38,919 nt of DNA. Source: Duganella phyllosphaerae (lineage in GTDB: Bacteria; Pseudomonadota; Gammaproteobacteria; Burkholderiales; Burkholderiaceae_D). Each line of letters begins with the position of its first letter. Positions within the stretch are counted from its first letter, which is position 1. Made by a program: the position numbers and the translations under genes. Under the pieces are notes generated by a model. The model was not told the DNA's origin and made no database searches. It worked only from the letters and a program-made list of their open reading frames with translations. This document shows positions 24,089 to 31,030 of this stretch, piece by piece. Location of the stretch: the NCBI RefSeq assembly GCF_001758785.1, contig NZ_LROM01000104.1, positions 1 through 38,919 of the forward strand, written 5' to 3'.

Positions 24089-25098
24089 ATCAATCGGTCG
24101 AGAGTTCCACCTGGATCACCATTACCCATGCCAGCGACATCGCTGCCGCCCGCCGCGCCGGCCAGCGCCTGGCCGACACGGCCCGCTTTGACGATGTACG
24201 GGCCGGCCAGCTGGCCTTGCTCATTACCGAGGCGGCTACCAACATTCTGAAACACGCCGGCGACGGCGTTATCGTGCTCTCCGCCGTGCATGCCGGCGAG
24301 ATGGACGGCATCGACGTGCTGGCCTACGACGCCGGTCCCGGCATCGGCAACATGGCGCAGGCGCTACGCGACGGCAATTCCAGCGCCGGCACCTCCGGCA
24401 CCGGCCTCGGCGCCCTGCACCGCCTGTCCGACCAGTTCGACGTCTATGCGCCGCGCGACAAGGGCGCGGTGTTCTTCATGCGCCTGTGGCGCACGCCGTC
24501 CCCCGAGCTGCACCTGGCCAGCGGCGGCATCTCGCTGCCGCTGGCCGGCGAAACCGCCAACGGCGACGCCTGGGCCGTGGTCAACCTGCGCCAGCACACG
24601 GCCCTGCTGATGGTCGATGGCCTGGGCCACGGCCCCGAAGCGGCCAAGGCCGCCGCTGCCGCGATTGCCACCCTCGCGCTGCAACCGGGCCTGCGCCCGG
24701 CCGAACAGGTCCAGGTCTGCCACGAGGCGCTGCGCAATACGCGGGGCGCGGCGCTGGCGCTGGGCCTGCTCGACCCGGCTGCCGGCCAGTTGCACTTCAC
24801 CGGCATCGGCAATATCAGCGCCTGCGTGATCGACGCTGCCGGACGGCGCCAGCTGGCGTCGTACAACGGCATCGTCGGCCACAATATGCGCAAGGTGCAG
24901 GAGTTCACGGTGAACTGCGCGCCTGGCGCGCTGGTGATCCTGGCCACCGACGGCATCGGCACCCAGTGGGACCTGGACCAGTACCCTGGGCTGGCCGGCT
25001 GCGACCCGTCGGTGGTGGCGGCCGTGCTGCTGCGCGACTATGCCCGTCCGCGCGACGACGCCAGCGTGCTGGTCTACCGCGTGCCGGAGCCTGCATAA
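24076..25098 (+). CDS. RsbX-like SpoIIE/PP2C phosphatase fused to an RsbT-like HATPase domain
   Basis: The 340-aa product has two parts. Residues 1-140 form an anti-sigma-factor or RsbT-like HATPase domain: N-box TEAATNILKH (51-60, Asn56), DAGPGI (85-90), GTSGTGLGAL (105-114). Residues 145-338 form a SpoIIE/PP2C-type phosphatase: GDA (163-165), VDGLGHG (180-186, metal ligand Asp181), ATDGIG and RDDASVLV. In Bacillus, RsbX dephosphorylates RsbS and RsbR and resets the stressosome; here the phosphatase is joined to a second ATPase switch. The fusion is established in proteobacterial modules by family knowledge, but its second kinase-like activity is unproven. Overlaps rsbT by 13 bases and the next gene by TAATG. 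Confidence 0.9.
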   Translation: MEKINQSVESSTWITITHASDIAAARRAGQRLADTARFDDVRAGQLALLITEAATNILKHAGDGVIVLSAVHAGEMDGIDVLAYDAGPGIGNMAQALRDGNSSAGTSGTGLGALHRLSDQFDVYAPRDKGAVFFMRLWRTPSPELHLASGGISLPLAGETANGDAWAVVNLRQHTALLMVDGLGHGPEAAKAAAAAIATLALQPGLRPAEQVQVCHEALRNTRGAALALGLLDPAAGQLHFTGIGNISACVIDAAGRRQLASYNGIVGHNMRKVQEFTVNCAPGALVILATDGIGTQWDLDQYPGLAGCDPSVVAAVLLRDYARPRDDASVLVYRVPEPA

Positions 25099-26462
25099 TG
25101 CCGCAAGTGCGCATCCTGCAAGTGGGCATCGACAGCGAACCGGACGTGGTCGCGGTACGCCAGCGCGCGCGCCAGATCTCGTCCCTGCTCGGCTTTGGCG
25201 CACAAGACCAGGTGCGCATTGCCACGGCGGTCTCCGAAGTGGCGCGCTGCGCCTATGCGCGGCTGGCCCGTGGCCGGGCCGTGTTCGCACTCGAATCGAC
25301 GGGCGCCCAGCAGCAACTGGTGGTGACCATCCGCGCCGATGGCGACCCGGTGCGCGCACTGGAAGCGATCTCCGGCGTCGAAGGCGAATCGCCGCAATCG
25401 CAACTCAATAACGCGGTGGCCACCGCGCACCGCCTGATGGACGAGTGCAGCGTGCAAGGCGCGCCCGAACACGGCTTGCACGTGGTCATGCTCAAGTCGC
25501 TGAGCCAGCGCCAGCACATCGACCGCGACCGCCTGCTGCAACTGGGCAGCGAGCTGGCCGCCAGCCCGGTGCAAAACACGGTAGCGGAAATGCAACAGCA
25601 AAACCGCGAACTGGCGACTGCGCTGGCCGAACTGCGCGACCGCCAGGAAGACCTGATCTCGCTCACCCACGAACTGGAAGACACCAATCGCGGCGTGGTC
25701 GCGCTGTACGCCGAGGTGGAAGAAAAAGCCGAGCGCCTGCGCAAGGCCGACGAAATGAAATCGCGCTTCCTGTCCAACACCAGCCACGAGCTGCGCACGC
25801 CGCTCAGTTCGATCCGGGCGTTGTCGAAACTGCTGCTCGACCGCATGGACGGCGAGCTGACGGTGGAGCAGGAACGGCAAGTGCAGTTCATCGCGACGGC
25901 CGCCAGCGACCTGTCGGAACTGGTGAATGATTTGCTCGACCTGGCCAAGATCGAGGCTGGCAAGGTGGAACTGACAGTGGCGCCGATCGACGTCGCCAAC
26001 CTGTTTTCCGCCCTGAAGGGCATGTTGCGCCCGCTGGCCCACCACGAGCACGTGGAACTGGTGTTCGTGATGCCGCCGCCCGGCCCGCTGCTGCTGTCGG
26101 ACGAAGGCATGGTGGCGCAGATCCTGCGCAACTTCATCTCGAATGCGCTCAAGTTCACCGAACAGGGCCAGATTTGCGTCGAGCTGCGCGACAGCGGCAG
26201 CCCCGACCATGTTACCTTTGCAGTCAGCGACACCGGCATCGGCATCAGCACCGACAACCTGCTGCTGATCTTCGAGGAGTTTTCCCAGATCGAACATCCG
26301 CTGCAGCGCCAGGTCAAGGGCACCGGGCTCGGTTTGCCACTGTGCCGCAAGCTGGCGACGCTGCTGGGCGGGTCGGTCGAGGTGGAAAGCGCCAGCGGCA
26401 AGGGTTCGACTTTCTTCCTGCACCTGCCCCGCTCTGCGCCTGCAACTGCGCCGGTCGCCTAG
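25098..26462 (+). CDS. Soluble histidine kinase with degenerate RsbT-like N-terminal domain
   Basis: The 454-aa product has no membrane helix. Residues 1-135 align by eye with an RsbT-like HATPase domain (SEVARCAYARLARG at 46-59), but the N-box Asn is Cys51 and the G1/G2 loops are eroded, so it probably no longer binds ATP and may serve for docking to the stressosome. A coiled coil (about 155-215) leads to HisKA (TSHELRTPLSSI, His230) and HATPase_c (FISNALKFTEQG, SDTGIGIS, GTGLGLPL). This is the natural link from stressosome state to two-component output; that link is inferred. The ATG at 25098 shares a base with the preceding stop codon. Confidence 0.85.
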   Translation: MPQVRILQVGIDSEPDVVAVRQRARQISSLLGFGAQDQVRIATAVSEVARCAYARLARGRAVFALESTGAQQQLVVTIRADGDPVRALEAISGVEGESPQSQLNNAVATAHRLMDECSVQGAPEHGLHVVMLKSLSQRQHIDRDRLLQLGSELAASPVQNTVAEMQQQNRELATALAELRDRQEDLISLTHELEDTNRGVVALYAEVEEKAERLRKADEMKSRFLSNTSHELRTPLSSIRALSKLLLDRMDGELTVEQERQVQFIATAASDLSELVNDLLDLAKIEAGKVELTVAPIDVANLFSALKGMLRPLAHHEHVELVFVMPPPGPLLLSDEGMVAQILRNFISNALKFTEQGQICVELRDSGSPDHVTFAVSDTGIGISTDNLLLIFEEFSQIEHPLQRQVKGTGLGLPLCRKLATLLGGSVEVESASGKGSTFFLHLPRSAPATAPVA

Positions 26463-26463
26463 C

Positions 26464-28440
26464 ATGTCCACTCCTGTGAAAGACCGCTCCGTGAGCAATA
26501 TGAGCAATAGTGACATCCTGATCCTCAACGTCGACGACAACGACGGCGCCCGCTATGTCAAGACCCGCATCCTGCAAGGCGCCGGCTTCACGGTGGCGGA
26601 AGCGGCCAACGGCACCGACGCGCTGACCATGGCGCGCCGCCTGCTGCCGGCCCTGGTGCTGCTCGACGTCAAGCTGCCCGACATCAACGGCATCGAAGTC
26701 TGCCGCCTGATCAAGTCCGACCCGGCCACCTGCACCATCCTGGTCCTGCAAACCTCGGCCGCACTGACCGGCCGCGACGACAAGATTCGCGGCCTGGAAG
26801 GCGGCGCCGACAACTACCTGGCCGCCCCGATCGAAGCGGACGAACTGGTCGCCAACGTCAACGCTCTGCTGCGCCTGCAACGCGTACAAGCCGACCTGCG
26901 CAACAGCGAAGAACGCTTCCGTCAGCTCACCGACAATATCGAAGACGTGTTCTGGATGTTCAGCCTGGACGGCAGCGAACTGCTGTATGTGAGCAATGCC
27001 TATGCCACCATGTGGCAGCGTCCCGCGCAATTGCTCGAACGCGCACCCGGCGACTGGCTCGACGCCATCCACGCCGACGACCGCGCAGCGGTGGCCGCGC
27101 GCTGGCAACTGGCCGGCGCCGGCGAACCGTTCGACGAAGAATACCGCCTGACCATTCCCGAGGTCGGCGCCGGCGTGCGCTGGGTGCGCGACCGCGCCTT
27201 CCTGGTGCGCGACGCCGCCGATGTACCGTACCGCCTGGCCCGCATCACCAGCGACATCACCCAGCGCCGCGACATGGAAGACCGCCTGCACGCGGCCGAC
27301 GACAACAAGAATGATTTTCTCGCCACGCTGGCGCACGAGCTGCGTAATCCGCTGAGCCCGATCCGCAACGCGGTGGCGCTGATGGGCGAGGTGGCGCCGG
27401 CCGACGTGGCGCTGCACCAGAAGGCCCGCCAGATTATCGTGCGCCAGGTGGCGCACCTGTCGCGCCTGGTGGACGACCTGCTGGACGTGGCGCGCATTTC
27501 GCAAGGCAAGCTGACCTTGCAGCTGCAGCGCACCGAGCTGCACGCGATCGTGGACTCGGCGCTGGAAACCGCGCAGCCGATGCTCGAATCGCGCGAGCAC
27601 ACGCTGCACGTGGATGTACCGTCCACGCCGCTGTTCATCAACGGCGACCCGGTGCGGCTGGCGCAGGCAATCGGCAACCTGCTGCACAACGCCGCCAAAT
27701 TTACCAACCGCGGCGGCGAAGTACGGTTGCAGATCACGCGCCTGCCCGACAGCCGCGTGTCGATCGGCGTGCACGACAACGGCATCGGCATCACCTCGTA
27801 CAACCTGCCGCGCATCTTCAATATGTTTGCGCAAGGCGCGGCCGCCCACGACCGCATCCACGACGGCCTGGGCATCGGCCTGTCGCTGGTGTCCACGCTG
27901 GCGCATATGCACGGCGGCAGCGTGCATGCCAGCAGTCCCGGCATCGATCGCGGCAGCAGCTTCGAGCTGATCTTGCCGCTGCTGGACGACGATGCAGCGC
28001 TGACCGACGCGCCAGCGCCAGCGCCTGCTGCAGGCGCCGCAGTGGTACGCAAGCCTGGCATGCGCCGCCTGCTGCTGGTGGACGACAATGTCGATTCATC
28101 CGAGGTGATGGGCGAACTGCTGGGCGTACTCGGTCACGAAGTGATGCTGGCGCACGACGCCGAACGGGCGCTGGCCGTGGCCCGCGACTACCTGCCCGAC
28201 ACCATCATCCTCGACATCGGCATGCCCAAGGTGGACGGCTACGCGCTGGCGCGCATGTTGCGCGACGACCCACTGTTCGCCAGCACCCGGCTGATCGCCC
28301 ACACCGGCTATGGCTCCGACCAGGACCGCCAGAAAACCCGCGATGCCGGCTTCGACTTCCACCTGGTCAAACCAGCCAATTTCGACGAGCTCGAGCGCAG
28401 TCTGCGGCCGTCACAGGTTCAAGAACATGAGAAAAAGTGA
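26464..28440 (+). CDS. REC-PAS-HisKA-HATPase-REC hybrid histidine kinase
   Basis: The 658-aa soluble product has an N-terminal receiver (phospho-acceptor Asp68, LLDVKLPDING), in which the conserved Lys is Ala121 (YLAAPIE), then a PAS/PAC sensor (about 147-270), HisKA (AHELRNPLSPI, His291), HATPase_c (NLLHNAAKFTNRGG, HDNGIGI, GLGIGLSL) and a C-terminal receiver with Asp584 (IILDIGMP) and Lys636 (VKPANF). It probably integrates the signal of the upstream kinase with a PAS ligand and passes phosphate to an unseen regulator. It starts two bases after the previous stop and has no good ribosome binding site; a later ATG at 26500 (MSNSDILIL) is an alternative start. Confidence 0.9.
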   Translation: MSTPVKDRSVSNMSNSDILILNVDDNDGARYVKTRILQGAGFTVAEAANGTDALTMARRLLPALVLLDVKLPDINGIEVCRLIKSDPATCTILVLQTSAALTGRDDKIRGLEGGADNYLAAPIEADELVANVNALLRLQRVQADLRNSEERFRQLTDNIEDVFWMFSLDGSELLYVSNAYATMWQRPAQLLERAPGDWLDAIHADDRAAVAARWQLAGAGEPFDEEYRLTIPEVGAGVRWVRDRAFLVRDAADVPYRLARITSDITQRRDMEDRLHAADDNKNDFLATLAHELRNPLSPIRNAVALMGEVAPADVALHQKARQIIVRQVAHLSRLVDDLLDVARISQGKLTLQLQRTELHAIVDSALETAQPMLESREHTLHVDVPSTPLFINGDPVRLAQAIGNLLHNAAKFTNRGGEVRLQITRLPDSRVSIGVHDNGIGITSYNLPRIFNMFAQGAAAHDRIHDGLGIGLSLVSTLAHMHGGSVHASSPGIDRGSSFELILPLLDDDAALTDAPAPAPAAGAAVVRKPGMRRLLLVDDNVDSSEVMGELLGVLGHEVMLAHDAERALAVARDYLPDTIILDIGMPKVDGYALARMLRDDPLFASTRLIAHTGYGSDQDRQKTRDAGFDFHLVKPANFDELERSLRPSQVQEHEKK

Positions 28441-28663
28441 TTTACTGACCCGCTTCTGCGTGTACCGTGGCCTGGCCACCAGCGAACGCGAGGCCCACAC
28501 CGATTTGCTGTTGCTGTTCAGCGAGGAATACCCGATTGCCAGCTTCGAGAAATGGGACACTGCGCTCGACCAGGAATGGGCCGAACGCTTCTACCTGCGC
28601 TACCGCGACGATCCCGATTGCGATCTGAAGTGGCTGATGACGGGACTGGGGCAGGTGAACTAG
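28427..28663 (+). CDS. Small unknown protein, last gene of the stressosome operon
   Basis: The 78-aa product is acidic and aromatic-rich, with no membrane helix or signal peptide (MRKSDLLTRFCVYRGL at the start, FYLRYRDDPDCDLKWL near the end). It starts at 28427, inside the last codons of the hybrid kinase (14-base overlap), so translation is coupled. The stop codon TAG shares the palindromic CTAG with the stop of the convergent phytochrome gene. I do not recognise the family; position and coupling suggest an adaptor for the kinase or stressosome. Frame choice is supported by the overlap and lack of a better start. Confidence 0.55.
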   Translation: MRKSDLLTRFCVYRGLATSEREAHTDLLLLFSEEYPIASFEKWDTALDQEWAERFYLRYRDDPDCDLKWLMTGLGQVN

Positions 28664-30864
28664 TCTGAAGTGGCTGGCGCCACCGGCAAATGCAGCGTAA
28701 ACCGCACGTGTGACGCCTGGTACGTGTAGTCGATGGTGCCGCCGTGTTCTAGCATGATCTGGCGCGCAATGTACAGGCCCAGGCCCATGCCGCCCTTGTT
28801 GCGCACGTTGTTGGCCGACAGCCGCTTGAACGGGTTGTACAGCGTGCGCGCGGTCTCCTCGGCAATTTCATCGCCAACATTGAGCACGTCCAGCGTTACG
28901 CCAGCCTCGTTCTGCACCAGGTGCACGTCGATCGCCTGGCCGATCTTGCCGTGGTGGTAGGCGTTGCTGATCAGGTTGCTTACCACCTGGGCCAAGCGGT
29001 CGGCGTCGATCGTCGCCAGCACCTGCGGCGGGCTCTCGATGTTGAGCACAATATTCGGCTTGGCGCTGCGGAATTCGTCGGCCAGGTCGGCCAGGATGGG
29101 CGCCAGGTCGGCCGCCGCCACCGCGCCGCCCAGGCGCATGCCGCCATTGATCATGCTCATGTCGAGCACCTGCGATATCAGCCGTTCCATGCGCCCGCTC
29201 GAAGCCTTGATGCGGCGCCCGGCAGTTTCCTTGGAGCCGCCCAGTTCCAGCACAGTGGCTGCCATGCTGATCGATTGCAGCGGGTTGCGCAGGTCGTGGC
29301 CGAGGATGGCGAACAGCTGGGCGCGGGCGCGGTCGTTCTGCTCGTGGCGGGTGATGGACGCGCGGTGCATCTCGGCCAACAGCTGGCGCGCGATCAGCAG
29401 GCGCGTGGGTTCCCACGGTTCGGCCTGGTCAACCACGGTTTCGCGCCACTCGGCAAACGAGCCGCGCGGCGTCAGGCGCGGGCCCAGCGGACCGTGGGCG
29501 ATTTCCTTGTCGGGCTTGCCGCCCCAGCGCACCAGTTCCACCTGCTCTTCGCGCAGCGCCAGCAGCCAGCCGTTGGCGGCGGCGTCGTAGCGCAGGCCCA
29601 GCAGGCCCACCCACTTGCCGCAGTCCTGCTGCAGCGCTGCCGGCCAGTCGCGCCGCGCCGACCGCTCCACCACGTCGGTGTCTTCGGACTGCATCGACGC
29701 CACCGCCGCCGCCACTACGTCGGCCGGTACCGGGCCGTGCACGACCACGCGGCCGCCATGCATGACCACCAGCGCGCCGGCCCCCAGCGAATTGCAAATC
29801 TCGGCGGCACAGGCGGTCAGGCCGGCGGCCACGTCATCGACATGCAGCAGCGATTGCATGACCCGCGTGCGCACTTCTGCCGCGCGTTCGGTGAGGGCGG
29901 CGCGCTCGCGCGTTTCCAGCGACTGTACCGACGCCGCCAGCACCTGCGCCATCACGTCGCACGCCATGCGAATGGCGTACGGCACCCGGCGCGGCGCCAT
30001 GTGGTGGCAGGCGATCATGCCCCACAGCTTGCCGCTGATGACGATGGAAATGCTCATCGACGCCTGCACGCCCATGTTGCGCAGGTATTCGACGTGGATC
30101 GGCGAGACGCTGCGCAGCACGCAATAACTCATGTCGAGCGGCGCGGCGCCGGCGCGGCCGGCCATGGGCACCGGTGTGTAGCCCATGTCGCCGATCATGC
30201 GCAGGGTGTTGATCACGTACAGGCGACGGGCCTGGGCCGGGATGTCGCTGGCCGGGTAGCGCCGGCCCAGGTAGGGATCGAGGGTATCGAGGCGCGCTTC
30301 GGCCACCACTTCGCCGCTGTCGTCCTGGCGGAACCGATAGGCCATCACGCGGTCGAAACCGGTGATCTGGCGGACTTGATCGACCGCCGAGGCCAGCAGC
30401 GCCGCCACCGATTTTTGCCGTTTGAGCCGCTCGATGGCGGTATGGGCCTTGAGCGCAAAAGTGGCCACGCTGTCGGCCTCGCGTTCGCGGCATTCGTATT
30501 CGACAATCACCAGGCCTTCGTGGCCATGCACGATGCAATCGAAGTCCTGCGCGCCGATCATGGTTTCCAGCATCGAGGCCGGGGCTTCGCCGTCTTCCAG
30601 CTCCTGCAGGCAGGCGCGGATTTTTTCCACCACGGCGGCGTCGAGGCCGAGCTCGTCCACCGCAGCCAGCAGCACCGGCGGCGCCGGCCACTGCAACAGG
30701 GCGGGCGCATTCACGCTCCACGACACCAGTTGCGCCGCGCTGCCAAATACCAGGATCGCGCCGTGCGGCTGGATGCTGCCGGGAATGTGGATCGGCTCGT
30801 CGGCGCAGTTGTCCAGGGTCACGGGTGCATCGGCGTTGCGGGCGAAGAAATCGGGTGGGGTCAT
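28660..30864 (-). CDS. bphP: Bacteriophytochrome histidine kinase
   Basis: This red/far-red light sensor kinase has PAS_2-GAF-PHY-HisKA-HATPase_c domains in 734 aa. Cys20 (TLDNCADEPIHIPGSIQPHG) is the biliverdin-binding cysteine. The GAF domain keeps PASDIP with Asp207, His257 (SPIHVEYL) and His287 close to their Deinococcus BphP positions. The PHY tongue has PRGSF (466-470). His523 (GHDLRNPLQSI) is the kinase site, with NLISNAYHHG and GMGLGLYI in the ATPase. The biliverdin-producing heme oxygenase bphO is not next to it in this window. ATG at 30864 starts the conserved N-terminus; the ribosome binding site is weak, and a TATAAT lies just before it. The gene converges on the stressosome operon. 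Confidence 0.95.
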   Translation of the reverse strand: MTPPDFFARNADAPVTLDNCADEPIHIPGSIQPHGAILVFGSAAQLVSWSVNAPALLQWPAPPVLLAAVDELGLDAAVVEKIRACLQELEDGEAPASMLETMIGAQDFDCIVHGHEGLVIVEYECREREADSVATFALKAHTAIERLKRQKSVAALLASAVDQVRQITGFDRVMAYRFRQDDSGEVVAEARLDTLDPYLGRRYPASDIPAQARRLYVINTLRMIGDMGYTPVPMAGRAGAAPLDMSYCVLRSVSPIHVEYLRNMGVQASMSISIVISGKLWGMIACHHMAPRRVPYAIRMACDVMAQVLAASVQSLETRERAALTERAAEVRTRVMQSLLHVDDVAAGLTACAAEICNSLGAGALVVMHGGRVVVHGPVPADVVAAAVASMQSEDTDVVERSARRDWPAALQQDCGKWVGLLGLRYDAAANGWLLALREEQVELVRWGGKPDKEIAHGPLGPRLTPRGSFAEWRETVVDQAEPWEPTRLLIARQLLAEMHRASITRHEQNDRARAQLFAILGHDLRNPLQSISMAATVLELGGSKETAGRRIKASSGRMERLISQVLDMSMINGGMRLGGAVAAADLAPILADLADEFRSAKPNIVLNIESPPQVLATIDADRLAQVVSNLISNAYHHGKIGQAIDVHLVQNEAGVTLDVLNVGDEIAEETARTLYNPFKRLSANNVRNKGGMGLGLYIARQIMLEHGGTIDYTYQASHVRFTLHLPVAPATSD

Positions 30865-30939
30865 CGCAGGATTATAGCTCCCGACAGGCGCCCTGCGAGT
30901 GCCATCGCCGCAACAGAACCGGCAGGGAAAGCGATTGCA

Positions 30940-30972
30940 TGAAAATTTTTCACGCCTCAGTGAAAATCTTTC
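30940..30972. promoter_or_regulatory. Two near-palindromic 12-bp boxes, 21 bp apart
   Basis: TGAAAATTTTTC (30940-30951) and TGAAAATCTTTC (30961-30972) are direct repeats with one mismatch, 21 bases apart (two helical turns). The first, extended by one base, is nearly self-complementary. They lie in the 166-bp gap between the divergent phytochrome and TonB receptor genes, so a dimeric regulator could bind both sites. No factor is identified. Confidence 0.5.
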
Positions 30973-30977
30973 GAATG

Positions 30978-30996
30978 ACTCAATATTGTCGTTATC
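30978..30996 (-). promoter_or_regulatory. Candidate Fur box upstream of a TonB receptor
   Basis: Read on the minus strand, GATAACGACAATATTGAGT matches 12 of 19 bases of the Fur consensus GATAATGATAATCATTATC. It is 35 bases before the receptor start, where an iron-regulated receptor would carry it. The match is modest, so it is only a candidate. Confidence 0.3.
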
Positions 30997-31030
30997 GTAA
31001 ACTGCGCCTCCCTCATCGCCACCATCACAC

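Noticed and set aside
30865..30880. Leaderless transcription of the phytochrome gene from a TATAAT just before the ATG.
   Set aside because: No -35 box was found at the right distance, and a chance match is likely in this gap.
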